Positions 1-8,402 of a stretch of 33,504 nt of DNA are shown here, piece by piece. The stretch is from an uncultured Oscillospiraceae bacterium. Lineage in GTDB: Bacteria; Bacillota; Clostridia; Oscillospirales; Oscillospiraceae. A program made the translations under genes and the position numbers. The notes under the pieces were generated by a model that saw nothing but the letters and a program-made list of their open reading frames with translations, did no database searches and was not told where the DNA came from. Where the stretch lies: positions 1-33,504 of the forward strand of contig CAJFNY010000047.1 of assembly GCA_904395865.1 (NCBI GenBank). The letters are read 5' to 3'. Positions within the stretch are counted from its first letter, which is position 1. Each line of letters opens with the position of its first letter.

Positions 1-1
1 C

Positions 2-1144
2 GGCCACGACGAGCGGGAGCAGACCCTCAACCAGCTGCTGGTGGAGATGGACGGCTTCGGCAAGAACGAGGGCGTCATCGTCATGGCGGCCACCAACCGG
101 CAGGACATCCTGGATCCGGCCCTGCTGCGCCCCGGCCGCTTCGACCGGCAGATCTACGTGGGCGCGCCCGACGCCGCCGGCCGCGAGGCCATCCTCAAGG
201 TCCACGCCAAGGACAAGCCCCTGGCCGACAACGTCCAGCTGGACGTGATCGCCCGGGCCACCGCCGGCTTCACCGGCGCGGACCTGGCCAACCTGCTCAA
301 CGAGGCCGCCCTGCTGGCCGCCCGGCGGAGCCGCCGCGTCATCACCATGCACGACATGGAGGAGGCCATGATGAAGGTCATCGCCGGGCCGGAGAAGCGC
401 AGCCGCGTCGTCTCCCAGCACGAGCGGCGGCTGACAGCCATCCACGAGGCCGGCCACGCCGTCGTCATGCACAAGCTCCCCACCCACGACCCCGTCCACC
501 AGATCACCATCATCCCCCGCGGCGGCGCCGGCGGCATGACCGTCAGCCTGCCGCTGGAGGACAGGAGCTTCGCCTCCCGCAACGAGATGTTCGAGGACAT
601 CGTCGCCTTCCTGGGCGGCCGCGTGGCCGAGCAGCTGATGATGGACGACATCTCCACCGGTGCCTCCAACGACCTGCAGCGGGCCACGGGCATCGCCCGG
701 GACATGGTGGCCCGGTACGGCATGAGCGCCCGCCTGGGCCCCGTGTCGTACGCCGACGACCACGAGATCTTCGTGGGCCGCGACTACGAGAAGCAGAAGT
801 CGTACTCCGAGCGGGTGGCCGGCGAGATCGACGACGAGGTGGCCGAGATCATGCAGGCGGCCTACCGCCGCTGCACCGAGATCCTGGAGGCCAGCCGCGA
901 ACAGATCGAGGAGATCGCCCAGTACCTGCTGGCCAACAACTCCATGTCCCGCGCCCAGTTCGAAGCGGCCATGGACGGCCGCCCCATCCCCCCCGGCCCC
1001 GGCGGCTTCGCGTTCACGGACGCGCCGGCGGAGACGACGGACACGCCCGCCGACGGCCAGCCGGCCGAGACCACGGCCGGTGCCCCGGAGCCTCCCGCCC
1101 CGCCGACGGAGCCGGATCCCACCGCCAGCGGCCCCCAGGCGTAA
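2..1144 (+). CDS. ftsH: ATP-dependent zinc metalloprotease FtsH (3' part, start outside window)
   Basis: This is the C-terminal part of the membrane-anchored AAA+ protease that degrades misfolded and short-lived membrane and cytosolic proteins. The reading frame is open from base 2, so the N-terminal membrane segments and Walker A lie outside the window. Visible parts are the end of the AAA module (LLVEMDGF, second region of homology with [22 protein letters not shown]), the helical lid, and the M41 peptidase domain with the zinc motif HEAGH at 443-457 and a distal acidic metal ligand near [10 protein letters not shown]. The C-terminus has an unusual Pro/Ala/Thr/Glu-rich tail of about 50 residues that FtsH often lacks and is probably disordered. 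A rho-independent terminator follows directly, so this gene ends its transcription unit. The family assignment is certain. Confidence 0.97.
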   Translation, partial: GHDEREQTLNQLLVEMDGFGKNEGVIVMAATNRQDILDPALLRPGRFDRQIYVGAPDAAGREAILKVHAKDKPLADNVQLDVIARATAGFTGADLANLLNEAALLAARRSRRVITMHDMEEAMMKVIAGPEKRSRVVSQHERRLTAIHEAGHAVVMHKLPTHDPVHQITIIPRGGAGGMTVSLPLEDRSFASRNEMFEDIVAFLGGRVAEQLMMDDISTGASNDLQRATGIARDMVARYGMSARLGPVSYADDHEIFVGRDYEKQKSYSERVAGEIDDEVAEIMQAAYRRCTEILEASREQIEEIAQYLLANNSMSRAQFEAAMDGRPIPPGPGGFAFTDAPAETTDTPADGQPAETTAGAPEPPAPPTEPDPTASGPQA

Positions 1145-1149
1145 CCAGC

Positions 1150-1183
1150 GGAGCCGGCCCTCAGGCCGGCTCCCTGCCTTTTT
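1150..1183 (+). terminator. Intrinsic terminator after ftsH
   Basis: A perfect 10-bp stem (GGAGCCGGCC/GGCCGGCTCC) with a CTCA loop is followed within a few bases by TTTTT. It begins 5 bp after the ftsH stop codon. Confidence 0.9.
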
Positions 1184-1218
1184 GTAAAGCGTCAAAATCA
1201 TTGGAGGGAAGTGTCAAA

Positions 1219-2602
1219 ATGTTTGGTACCCTGCAGAAGGAACTCATCGAGCATGCCGTCTATCCCGCCATGGAGCGTATCCGCGGCAATCGCATCCGCG
1301 CCGGATTTCGTGCCCTGAAGGCCACAGAGGCGGCCACAGAGGAGCAGCTCCGCGACCTTCAGCGCCACCGGCTGGCAGCCCTGCTGCGGACGTGCGTCCG
1401 CAGCGTCCCCGCCTATCAGAACCTCGGCATCACTGAGGCCGACATCGACGCCGACCCGTTCCACGCTCTGGCGTCCATTCCCATTTTACGGAAAGCAGAC
1501 GTCCGCGCCAACCCAGGTGCCTACGTCAACACCGCCTTCGACCCGCAGCGCTTCATTCCGAACACAACCGGCGGCTCCACCGGCGAGCCTCTCCGGTTTT
1601 ACATGGACCGCACTGCAGCAGAATCTTATGAATCGGCCAGATTTCGCGGCTTGTCATGGTTTGACGGGGGGGGGCAGACCGATTTCATTCGGCAGCCGCA
1701 GTGTGATGGTCTGGGGAAATCCCATTGAACTTTCGACAAAAGATCAGAAAAATGTTCGGTTCAAGAATCGCCTTCTCCGGAACCGCGTCATTCTGTCGGC
1801 ATACGACTTATCAGACGCCAATTGCGAACAATATCTTCGTTTCCTAAACCGGTATCAGCCGGAATATCTGTACGGCTACGCCACCGCACTGGATACGCTT
1901 GCACGGATTCTGGAGCCGGTATGCGGCCGGCTTCGCTGCCGGCCGGCCGCGGTAATCTCCACGTCGGAAACGCTGTACCCGGAGCAGCGGGCGCGGCTGA
2001 AGAGCATCTTCCGATGCCAGGTGGCAAACGAATACGGCGCCCGGGATGCCGGCATCCTGGCATTTGAATGCCCCTGCGGCGGTCTGCACATCACCGCAGA
2101 AAATGTGCTGCTGGAGATCGTTGACCCGATCACGCTTCAGCCGGTGCCCGACGGCTGCCGCGGACTGGTCGTCACCACGGACCTGACGAACCACGCCATG
2201 CCCCGCCTCCGCTACCTTCTGGGCGACGTTGCCGCCCGCCTCCCCGCCGCCCGCTGCCCCTGCGGCAGGTCTCTTCCCCTTCTGCAGCCGGTGGAGGGGC
2301 GTGAGGATGCCATCTTCTGCCTGCCGGGCGGGCGGCTGGTTCACGGGAATTTTCTGAATCAGCTGGCCCGGAAGTACGATGCGATTCTGCAGTTCCGGTT
2401 GACGCAGTCGGCGCCTGAAATCGGCACGCTCCAGCTGGTATTGGACCACGGGCGCTCCGGCTGGCAGACGGAGGCCGCTGCCTTCGCCCGGGATGCGGCA
2501 TCGTTTCTGCCCGGCATGCAGCTGGAAACCCGTCAGGTGTCGGAGATTCCCGTCACCGCCTCGGGGAAGCACCGGTACGCCGTCCGCACCTTCCCTCTGT
2601 GA
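1219..2602 (+). pseudogene. PaaK/CapK-like AMP-dependent ligase, frameshifted at a G9 tract
   Basis: A phenylacetate-CoA-ligase-like adenylating enzyme is split into two frames. The first part starts at ATG 1219 behind a GGAGGG site and runs to a stop at 1728. The second continues in the +1 frame to 2602. The halves join seamlessly if one G is removed from the run of nine G at 1666-1674. Motifs straddle the break: a Thr/Ser/Gly-rich nucleotide loop (TTGGSTGEPLRFY) before it, and NEYGARDAG plus a C-terminal ASGKHR segment after it. CxCG pairs near CPCGG and CPCGRS recall the zinc-containing CapK-like subgroup. Such enzymes activate aryl or other carboxylic acids as adenylates; the substrate here is unknown. 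Base composition is lower in GC than the genes around it, which suggests acquisition. It could be a true pseudogene, a phase-variable gene now off, or a homopolymer sequencing error. Confidence 0.8.
1666..1674. repeat. Run of nine G inside the ligase gene
   Basis: Nine consecutive G residues lie exactly where the reading frame shifts. Eight G would restore one continuous reading frame of about 460 codons. Confidence 0.95.
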
Positions 2603-2617
2603 GCCGCCGTGCCAGCC

Positions 2618-2646
2618 TTGTCCAACGGCGTCATCTGTGATATAAT
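2618..2646 (+). promoter_or_regulatory. Promoter of the phosphatase gene
   Basis: TTGTCC (2618-2623), a 17-bp spacer, and TATAAT (2641-2646) with an extended TGA just before the -10. It lies about 35 bp upstream of the start codon at 2683. Confidence 0.8.
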
Positions 2647-2682
2647 AACGAAAATCTGCGTTTGCTAAGGAGGGCCCGTGCC

Positions 2683-3411
2683 ATGAAATTCGCCCGGAGA
2701 CTGCCGCTGGAGGGGCTCTGGAACGCCCGCGATCTGGGCGGTTATCCGACTGCCGGCGGCGGCGTGACGCGGTTCGGCGTGTTCGTGCGGTGCGAGGCCC
2801 CCTGCGGCCTGCCGGACGCCACCGTCCGGGCCCTGGCCGACTACGGCATCCGCACGGCCGTGGACCTGCGCAGCGCGGCCGAAACGGCGGCCCGGCCCAG
2901 CGACCTCCGCGCCGCCATGACGTGCGTCGCCTGCCCCCAGGGCGGCGACGCCGAGACGTTCCACGCCGCCGGCGCCGTGGACTGGCAGGCGGTCTACATC
3001 CGCCGCTGCGAGGACAACCGCCCCTGGGTCCGCCGCTGCATGGAGCTGGCCGCGGCCGGCCCCGGCGGCGTTCTGTTCCACTGCACCACCGGCAAGGACC
3101 GGACGGGCCTCGTGGCCTGCTTCCTGCTGTCCCTGGCCGGCGTCAGCCGGGAGGACATCGCCGCCGACTACTGCGTCAGCGAGCTGTACCTCCAGCCGGT
3201 GTTCGAGGCCATGCGCAGCGGCCGGATCATCACCCGCCCCGGCGGCCCGACGGCGTACGACCCCTCCATCTTCCACACGCCCGCCTCGGCCATGCTGGGC
3301 CTGGTGGACTACCTGACGGAGACGTACGGCTCCGTCCCGGCGTATCTGGAGACGGCCGGCGTCACCGCCGACGTGGCCGACGCCATCCGCGCCCGGTTCG
3401 TCGAGCCGTGA
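2683..3411 (+). CDS. Tyrosine-protein phosphatase-like protein (Y_phosphatase3 type)
   Basis: A 242-residue cytoplasmic phosphatase of the low-specificity tyrosine/serine or lipid phosphatase type. The P-loop HCTTGKDRT occupies residues 133-141, with catalytic Cys134 and phosphate-binding Arg140. The N-terminus has the family hallmark N-A-R-D-L-G-G, and VDLRS lies in the middle, as in the MptpB/Y_phosphatase3 group. The ATG at 2683 was chosen because AAGGAGG lies 9 bp upstream; an earlier in-frame start overlaps that site. The gene has its own promoter and is followed by the metallophosphoesterase gene, which has its own candidate -10, so the two need not be one operon. No signal peptide is seen. 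The substrate (phosphoprotein or phosphoinositide) cannot be told from sequence. Confidence 0.88.
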   Translation: MKFARRLPLEGLWNARDLGGYPTAGGGVTRFGVFVRCEAPCGLPDATVRALADYGIRTAVDLRSAAETAARPSDLRAAMTCVACPQGGDAETFHAAGAVDWQAVYIRRCEDNRPWVRRCMELAAAGPGGVLFHCTTGKDRTGLVACFLLSLAGVSREDIAADYCVSELYLQPVFEAMRSGRIITRPGGPTAYDPSIFHTPASAMLGLVDYLTETYGSVPAYLETAGVTADVADAIRARFVEP

Positions 3412-3444
3412 CGACGCCGTTCCCCACGCGGCTCGCCGCCGGTG

Positions 3445-3453
3445 TGATACAAT
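3445..3453 (+). promoter_or_regulatory. Extended -10 promoter of the metallophosphoesterase gene
   Basis: TGATACAAT matches an extended -10 (TGn plus TACAAT). No good -35 is visible at 17 bp. Confidence 0.55.
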
Positions 3454-3501
3454 GGCCGCAGCCGGCGTGCACCGGCAGATTTCGGACGGGTGGGTGAGCA
3501 G

Positions 3502-4323
3502 ATGCGGCGGCACTGGCTGCGGAACGGATTCCTGGCCCTGACGGGGCTTTTGATTCTCCTGGGCTTCTGGTATTTCGAGAACAACGTCATCGGGGCGGAG
3601 ACCTTCTCCCTGACCTCCGGCCGGCTGCCGCCGGCCTTCGCCGGTTTCCGGATCGTGGAGATCGCCGACCTCCACGGCCGCTCCTTCGGCGGCGCGCTGG
3701 TGGACGCCGTGGCCGCGGCGGAGCCGGACCTGATCGCCCTGAACGGCGACATCGCCGACGAGAACAGCGACCTCTCTGCCGTGGCCGACGCCGCCCGCCG
3801 GCTGACGGCCATCGCCCCGGTCTGCTACGTGTCCGGCAACCACGAGTGGGTGCTGGACGACCCGTGGGGCTTCTTTGCGCTGCTGGAGGAGGCCGGCGTC
3901 ACCGTGCTCCACAACGACTACCGGGTGCTGGAGCGGGACGGGCAGGCCCTGGTCATCGCCGGCGTCGACGACCCCAACGGCCCGGCGGACCAGAAGACGC
4001 CTGAAACGCTGGTCGCGGAGATCCGCGCGGAGCTGGGGGACCCGTTCATCGTCCTGCTGGCCCACCGGAACGACCGGCTGGACCAGTGGGCACAGCTGAG
4101 CCTCGACGTGGTCCTCTGCGGCCACGGCCACGGCGGCATCGTTCGCCTGCCCTTCGTCGGCGGCCTCATCGGCACCGACCGCACGCTCTTCCCCGACTAC
4201 ACCGCCGGGCGCTACACCCGCGGCCGGACGCAGATGATCGTCAGCCGCGGCCTGGGCAACACCGGCCTGCCCTTCCGGCTGTTCAACCGGCCGCACCTGC
4301 CGGTGGTCGTCCTGGAGCCGTGA
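3502..4323 (+). CDS. Membrane-anchored calcineurin-type metallophosphoesterase
   Basis: A 273-residue protein with one N-terminal membrane segment (about residues 7-26) followed by a metallophosphoesterase domain. The metal-binding motifs appear in order: ADLHG, NGDIAD, GNHE, LLAHRND and CGHGHGG. This resembles the YaeI/YkuE group that acts on lipid-linked or extracytoplasmic phosphate esters, but the substrate is not known. The topology suggests the active site lies outside the cytoplasmic membrane. I prefer ATG 3502. A GTG at 3490 in the same frame is possible and would add four residues; the purine-rich GGTGAG just before 3502 favours the later start. The EamA transporter starts 25 bp downstream and is probably co-transcribed. 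Confidence 0.9.
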   Translation: MRRHWLRNGFLALTGLLILLGFWYFENNVIGAETFSLTSGRLPPAFAGFRIVEIADLHGRSFGGALVDAVAAAEPDLIALNGDIADENSDLSAVADAARRLTAIAPVCYVSGNHEWVLDDPWGFFALLEEAGVTVLHNDYRVLERDGQALVIAGVDDPNGPADQKTPETLVAEIRAELGDPFIVLLAHRNDRLDQWAQLSLDVVLCGHGHGGIVRLPFVGGLIGTDRTLFPDYTAGRYTRGRTQMIVSRGLGNTGLPFRLFNRPHLPVVVLEP

Positions 4324-4348
4324 CCCTTTCCCCGGGAGGAATGATCGA

Positions 4349-5236
4349 ATGGAAAAACGCGCCGCGGCGGCCGTGGTGGCCGCCGCCGCCCTGTGGGGCC
4401 TCATGGGCATCTTCGTCCGCCGCTTCACGGCGGCCGGTCTGGGCTCCCTGGAGACGACGGAGGTGCGCATCCTCGGCGGCCTGGTGCTGCTGGGGCTGTA
4501 CCTGGCCGCCTTCCGGCGGGAGAAGCTCCGCATCCGGCTGCGGGACGTCTGGTGCTTCCTGGGCACCGGCATCGTCAGCCTGCTGCTGTTCTCCTGCTGC
4601 TACTTCCGCACCATGACGCTGACGAGCCTGGCCGTGGCCGGCGTGCTGCTCTACACGGCGCCGGTGTTCGTGACGCTGCTCAGCGCCCTGCTGTTCCGGG
4701 AGCGGCTGACGGGGGCGAAGCTCCTGGCCCTGGCCATGGCCGTGGCCGGCTGCGCCCTGGTCTCCGGCGTCGGCAGCGCCGGCGGACTCACGGCGGCCGG
4801 CCTGCTGCTGGGGCTCGGCTCCGGCTTCTTCTACGCGCTCTACTCGATCTTCGGCCGCTTCGCCATCCGGCGCGGGTACGACGCCTGGACCATCACGTTC
4901 TACACCTTCCTGTTCTGCGCCGCCGGCGGCGCGCTGGTCTGCGACTGGCCGGCCGTGGGCGCGGCCTTCCGGGCCGGCGGCGGCGCCCTCTGGCTCTGGG
5001 CCGCGGCCATGAGCCTCGTGACGGCCTTCGCCGCCTACCTGCTCTACACCTGGGGGCTGGAGCGCATGGAGCCCGGCCGCGCCTCGATCCTGGCCACGGT
5101 GGAGCCGGTGGTGGCGGCCCTGGCCGGCGTCGCGGTCTTTGGGGAGGCGCTGACCGTCCGGACCGTTTTTGGCATTTTGCTGGTGCTCGGCGCCGTTGCG
5201 GCCCTCAATCTCCGGAAAACCGTAAACATTTCGTGA
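4349..5236 (+). CDS. EamA/DMT-family transporter
   Basis: A 295-residue integral membrane protein with about ten hydrophobic segments forming two EamA repeats. Typical features are the N-terminal AAALWGLMGIFVRRF, the charged loop after the fifth segment (RERLTGAKL) and its counterpart in the second half (FGEALTVRTVFGILLVLGAV). The family exports amino acids, nucleotides or other small metabolites; the substrate cannot be assigned. The start at 4349 follows GGGAGGA at suitable spacing. It closely follows the metallophosphoesterase gene on the same strand. The promoter of the next gene begins within 20 bp of its stop. Confidence 0.9.
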   Translation: MEKRAAAAVVAAAALWGLMGIFVRRFTAAGLGSLETTEVRILGGLVLLGLYLAAFRREKLRIRLRDVWCFLGTGIVSLLLFSCCYFRTMTLTSLAVAGVLLYTAPVFVTLLSALLFRERLTGAKLLALAMAVAGCALVSGVGSAGGLTAAGLLLGLGSGFFYALYSIFGRFAIRRGYDAWTITFYTFLFCAAGGALVCDWPAVGAAFRAGGGALWLWAAAMSLVTAFAAYLLYTWGLERMEPGRASILATVEPVVAALAGVAVFGEALTVRTVFGILLVLGAVAALNLRKTVNIS

Positions 5237-5253
5237 ACTTTTCGGCCGCCCCG

Positions 5254-5281
5254 TTGTATTTGGAAAAATCGCCGATATAAT
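5254..5281 (+). promoter_or_regulatory. Promoter of the zinc-ribbon membrane protein gene
   Basis: TTGTAT (5254-5259), a 16-bp spacer, and TATAAT (5276-5281). The start codon at 5301 lies 20 bp further on, behind AGGTGAT. Confidence 0.75.
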
Positions 5282-5300
5282 GAACCTTAGGTGATGTAAC

Positions 5301-5672
5301 ATGTTCCAGAAGTTGGGCGAGAAGTTCCGCCGCTTCATGTACGGCCGGTACGGCTCCGACAAGCTCAATATCTTTCTCCTGATCGTCGGCGTCGTGCTGT
5401 GTCTGCTCAGCAGCTTCTCCCGGCTGTATTTCCTCGGGATCCTGGCCTACGTGCCGCTGGTCCTGGCCATCTTCCGGATGTATTCCCGCAACATCTACAA
5501 GCGCCAGCGGGAGAATCAGCGCTTCCTGCAGCTGTTTGCCCGCTTCCGGGACCGGCAGTACCGCTACTTCTCCTGCCCCCGCTGCCGCCAGCGGGTCCGT
5601 GTCCCCCGGGGCAAGGGGAAGATCATCATCCGCTGCCCCTCCTGCGGCGAGCGGTTCCAGAAAAAGACATAG
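5301..5672 (+). CDS. Small membrane protein with C-terminal zinc ribbon
   Basis: A 123-residue protein of unknown function. Residues about 20-58 form two hydrophobic membrane segments (IFLLIVGVVLCLLS, and ILAYVPLVLAIFRMY). A basic, Arg/Gln-rich cytoplasmic helix follows. The C-terminus is a zinc ribbon with two CxxC knuckles (CPRCRQ, CPSCGE) separated by a basic PRGKGKIIIR loop. This layout recurs in Clostridia as a conserved hypothetical protein, to my knowledge without a described role. The basic ribbon could bind nucleic acid or a partner protein at the membrane; that is inference. The gene has its own promoter, and a strong hairpin follows at 5735-5765, so it is probably monocistronic. 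Confidence 0.85.
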   Translation: MFQKLGEKFRRFMYGRYGSDKLNIFLLIVGVVLCLLSSFSRLYFLGILAYVPLVLAIFRMYSRNIYKRQRENQRFLQLFARFRDRQYRYFSCPRCRQRVRVPRGKGKIIIRCPSCGERFQKKT

Positions 5673-5734
5673 AGCAGCCCGTCAGAAGCGTCTCCCGCGG
5701 GATTTTGACAGGCCGCTCACACGGCTGATTGCAC

Positions 5735-5765
5735 GCGAAAGGGGACCCCGACGGTCCCCTTTCGC
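5735..5765 (+). terminator. Hairpin after the zinc-ribbon gene
   Basis: A perfect 13-bp stem (GCGAAAGGGGACC and its complement) with loop CCGAC. No T run follows, so termination is likely but not canonical. Confidence 0.6.
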
Positions 5766-5821
5766 ACGTTCCCTCCGGCCCCTCCGGCCGGTACGGTTTT
5801 TCGCCGGTCCGGAAGCACACG

Positions 5822-5842
5822 GCCCGCGTCCCGGACGCGGGC
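5822..5842 (-). terminator. Hairpin downstream of the small membrane protein gene
   Basis: A perfect 9-bp stem (GCCCGCGTC/GACGCGGGC) with a 3-base loop, 22 bp beyond the stop codon of the minus-strand gene at 5865. Only a short T-rich stretch follows on that strand. Confidence 0.45.
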
Positions 5843-5864
5843 ACGGTTTCGCAGATCGGGCGGC

Positions 5865-6104
5865 TCACTGCCGGCCGCTGAAGTACACGATCACCGCCAC
5901 GATGATCCCCACTGCGCAGTAGAGCCCCACCAGCCACAGCAGCGCCCAGAGGATGGCCCCCACCAGCGGCAGCCAGCCCACCAGCCAGTCGACGATCTTC
6001 ACCACCGCGCTGATGGCCAGGTAGATGCAGACGACCAGCACCAGGGACTTGGCCTGCCCCCGGCGGAGCAGCGAGGTCAGCGGAAAAAACTGTTGTACGT
6101 TCAC
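5865..6104 (-). CDS. Small two-helix membrane protein
   Basis: A 79-residue protein with two or three hydrophobic stretches: SLVLVVCIYLAISAVVKIV and a second, longer region rich in Leu, Trp and Ala up to IIVAVIVYFSG. I chose the GTG start at 6104, which follows a GGGAGGG site by 9 bp. An upstream in-frame ATG at 6140 lies inside the -10 box of the promoter, so it cannot be in the transcript. No family with a known function is recognised. The promoter is back-to-back with that of the zinc-ribbon gene at 6230, so the pair may be controlled together. Confidence 0.75.
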   Translation of the reverse strand: MNVQQFFPLTSLLRRGQAKSLVLVVCIYLAISAVVKIVDWLVGWLPLVGAILWALLWLVGLYCAVGIIVAVIVYFSGRQ

Positions 6105-6135
6105 AGGCAGCGCCCTCCCGGTTTCGATTTCTGTC

Positions 6136-6164
6136 AGCATACCACGTTTCGGCCCCGATTGCAA
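6136..6164 (-). promoter_or_regulatory. Promoter of the small membrane protein gene
   Basis: On the minus strand: TTGCAA (6159-6164), a 17-bp spacer, and TATGCT (6136-6141). Confidence 0.75.
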
Positions 6165-6174
6165 GGCGCCGGCC

Positions 6175-6203
6175 TTGACATTGCGGCCGGGATGTGGCAA
6201 AGT
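6175..6203 (+). promoter_or_regulatory. Possible promoter of the gene at 6230
   Basis: A perfect TTGACA at 6175-6180 is followed after 17 bp by a poor -10 (CAAAGT, 6198-6203). It may need an activator or use another -10. Confidence 0.4.
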
Positions 6204-6229
6204 TGAGGTATTGAAGGAGGTGACGGCCC

Positions 6230-6742
6230 GTGTGGTGCCCCAAATGCTGCCGGGAGTTCCCGGACGCAGCCAGCTGCCCCGACTGCGGCACGCCGCTGGT
6301 GGAGATGCTGGTTTCCGTGCGGCCGCCGCGGACGCAGCCGCAGATGACCTTCCTGATGTTCTTCGCCGACCGGGAGGCCCTGGAGGACGCTCTGGACGTG
6401 CTGGACGCCGCCGGCATTCCCTGGGAGTGCCGCGACCAGAGCGGCAGCGGCTTCCGGCGCGTCACCCGCAGCAGCGGCGGCACCGAACTGTACGTGGACA
6501 GCCGGTACTCTCACCGGGCCCTGCGCCTGCTGCGCCAGTACGACGAGGACCTGCAGACGCCCTTCAGCGACGAGGAGCTGGACGCCGCCATTGCCGACTA
6601 CGAGTGCGACTACGGCGCGGAGGCCGAGCCGGCGGAGCCGGCCGAGCCCGTCTCGCCGGAGGGGTACCGGATGGTCTTCGTGTTCCTGGCCATTTTCGGC
6701 GTATTGGCCGTGCTGGCCGCGCTGACCGTGCTCCTGGGCTGA
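6230..6742 (+). CDS. Zinc-ribbon protein with DUF2007-like middle and C-terminal membrane anchor
   Basis: A 170-residue protein with three parts. An N-terminal zinc ribbon has two Cys pairs (CPKC and CPDC, residues about 3-21). A middle region (about 40-110) resembles the DUF2007 signal-transducer-like fold, with the pattern 'xAxxALDVLDAAGIPWEC ... ELYVDSRYSHRALRLL'. A Glu/Ala/Pro-rich linker leads to a single C-terminal membrane helix (about 147-168). The GTG start is supported by a near-ideal AAGGAGGTGA at 6214-6223. The function is unknown. The domain order suggests a tail-anchored cytoplasmic sensor or adaptor. birA begins 52 bp downstream behind its own ribosome site. Confidence 0.8.
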   Translation: MWCPKCCREFPDAASCPDCGTPLVEMLVSVRPPRTQPQMTFLMFFADREALEDALDVLDAAGIPWECRDQSGSGFRRVTRSSGGTELYVDSRYSHRALRLLRQYDEDLQTPFSDEELDAAIADYECDYGAEAEPAEPAEPVSPEGYRMVFVFLAIFGVLAVLAALTVLLG

Positions 6743-6794
6743 CCGGCCGGAGCATCCCTGCAAACGTGCCTGTTCAGGCAGAACGGAGGTAGCC

Positions 6795-7784
6795 ATGACG
6801 AAGGAAGCCGTGCTTTCGCTGCTGCTGGAGACCGACGGCTACGTCTCCGGCCAGGAGATGAGCCGCCGGCTGCACGTCAGCCGGGCGGCCGTATGGAAGG
6901 CCGTGGAGGCCCTGCGGGACGACGGGTACACCATCGACTCCGCCACCAACCGCGGCTACCGGCTGACGGCCGCGCCGGATCAGCTGCGCCCCGGCGCCAT
7001 TCTGGCGGCCCTGGGGGACCACCCGTGGGCCGGGCAGGTGCAGGTGCTCGACACGGTGGACTCCACCAACACCCTGGCCAAGAAGCTGGCCGCTGGAGGC
7101 GCCCCCCACGGCACGGTGCTCATCGCCGACCGCCAGACCGGCGGCCGCGGCCGGCTGGGGCGGAGCTTCTCCTCCCCGCCGGGGATCGGGGTGTACCTGT
7201 CGGTGATCCTCCGCCCCGCGGCGGCGCCGCGGGAGCTGCTCCACCTGACGGCCATGGCCGCCGTGGCCGCGGCCGACGCCGCCGAAGCCGTCTGCGGCGT
7301 CCGGCCGGGCATCAAGTGGACGAATGACCTGATCCTCAACCGGCGCAAGTGCGCCGGCATCCTGACGGAGCTGTCCATCCAGGCCGAGAGCGGGCTGGTG
7401 GACTACGTGGTGGTGGGCATCGGCACCAACTGCAACCACCGGCCGTCCGACTTCCCCGAGGACGTGCGGCCCATGGCCATCTCCCTGCGGGAGGCCGCCG
7501 GCCGGCCGGTGGACCGGAACGCCTACGCCGCCGCGCTGATCCGCAGCCTCCACGCCGCCGACGCGGCCCTCCTGACCGGCAAGGCCGCGTGGATGGCCCG
7601 CTACGCCGCCGGCTGCGTCACGGTGGGGCAGGACGTGCAGGTCTCCGTCGGGGACACCGTGCGCCGGGCCCACGCCGACGGTGTGGACGGCGACGGCGCC
7701 CTGCTGGTCACGTGGGAGGACGGCACCCGCGGCGTCGTCAACGCCGGCGAGGTCTCGGTCCGCGGCATGTACGGATATCTATAA
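6795..7784 (+). CDS. birA: Bifunctional biotin operon repressor / biotin-protein ligase BirA
   Basis: A 329-residue enzyme that activates biotin with ATP and attaches it to carboxylase subunits, and that represses biotin genes. An N-terminal winged helix-turn-helix (residues about 1-60, SGQEMSRRLHVSRAAVWKAV) precedes the ligase domain. That domain carries the biotin/ATP loop GGRGRLGRSF (116-125), the catalytic KWTNDL (174-179) and a C-terminal SH3-like domain. Presence of the HTH marks it as the regulatory (group II) form. The start follows ACGGAGGT. The nitroreductase gene starts 25 bp downstream with its own ribosome site and is likely co-transcribed. No biotin-biosynthesis genes are in the window. 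Confidence 0.96.
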   Translation: MTKEAVLSLLLETDGYVSGQEMSRRLHVSRAAVWKAVEALRDDGYTIDSATNRGYRLTAAPDQLRPGAILAALGDHPWAGQVQVLDTVDSTNTLAKKLAAGGAPHGTVLIADRQTGGRGRLGRSFSSPPGIGVYLSVILRPAAAPRELLHLTAMAAVAAADAAEAVCGVRPGIKWTNDLILNRRKCAGILTELSIQAESGLVDYVVVGIGTNCNHRPSDFPEDVRPMAISLREAAGRPVDRNAYAAALIRSLHAADAALLTGKAAWMARYAAGCVTVGQDVQVSVGDTVRRAHADGVDGDGALLVTWEDGTRGVVNAGEVSVRGMYGYL

Positions 7785-7809
7785 AAACGCGCAACAGGAG
7801 GTTTTGCAG

Positions 7810-8331
7810 ATGAACGAAGTGTTGAAGGCCATTCAGGCGCGGCGCAGCTGCCGCAGCTTCCAGGACCGCCAGGTCTCCGAGGAGGACCTGCGGCAGATCC
7901 TCGAGGCGGGCACCTGGGCCGCCAGCGGCATGGGCGCCCAGGCCGCCACCATGGTGGTCATCCAGGATCCGGAGACCCTGGCCCAGCTCCGGCGGATGAA
8001 CGCCGAGATCCTCGGCAATCCCGGCAGCGACCCGTTCTACGGCGCGCCCACCGTCGTGCTGGTCCTGGCCGACCCGGAGCGGAACACGTGCGTCGAGGAC
8101 GGCAGCCTCGTCATCGGCAACCTGATGCTGGCCGCCAGCACGCTGGGCGTCGGCTCCTGCTGGATCCACCGGGCCCGCCAGGAGTTCGACTCCCCCGAGG
8201 GCAAGGCGCTGCTGCGCAAATGGGGCCTGCCCGAGCGGCTCATCGGCGTGGGCCACTGCATCCTGGGCTACCCGGCCGCCGCGCCGGCCGCGCCGAAGCC
8301 CCGGAAGGAGAACTACGTCCTCCGCGTGTAA
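7810..8331 (+). CDS. Nitroreductase family protein (first of three in the window)
   Basis: A 173-residue FMN-dependent oxidoreductase. The N-terminal ARRSCRSF is the classic FMN-phosphate-binding start of the family. GTWAASGMGAQ and the GVGSCWIH region (hydrophobic dimer core plus flavin contacts) follow, and the protein ends with a LGYPA segment and a basic KPRKENYVLRV tail. The start is ATG 7810 behind CAGGAGG; longer versions in the same frame run into birA without a ribosome site. It follows birA closely, although its reaction has no obvious link to biotin. The substrate is unknown; family members reduce quinones, nitro compounds or flavins. Confidence 0.9.
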   Translation: MNEVLKAIQARRSCRSFQDRQVSEEDLRQILEAGTWAASGMGAQAATMVVIQDPETLAQLRRMNAEILGNPGSDPFYGAPTVVLVLADPERNTCVEDGSLVIGNLMLAASTLGVGSCWIHRARQEFDSPEGKALLRKWGLPERLIGVGHCILGYPAAAPAAPKPRKENYVLRV

Positions 8332-8337
8332 AAGGGC

Positions 8338-8366
8338 TTGCCAACGGGGCCGATTCCGGGTATACT
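8338..8366 (+). promoter_or_regulatory. Promoter of the 54-residue membrane protein gene
   Basis: TTGCCA (8338-8343), a 17-bp spacer, and TATACT (8361-8366). It supports transcription of the short gene at 8403. Confidence 0.8.
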
Positions 8367-8402
8367 GATAGCAGCACCACCGACACGTAAGGAGGCGGAA
8401 AT

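Noticed and set aside
2665-4572. A very long open frame on the minus strand antisense to the phosphatase and metallophosphoesterase genes
   Set aside because: High GC leaves few stop codons. The predicted protein is low-complexity Arg/Ala/Gly-rich with no family motif, while the plus strand carries clear enzymes. Similar shadow frames across the window were dropped for the same reason.
6105-6200. A longer N-terminus (ATG 6140 or further upstream) for the small membrane protein at 5865
   Set aside because: ATG 6140 lies inside the -10 box of a good promoter, so it would not be in the transcript. The GTG at 6104 has a ribosome site.
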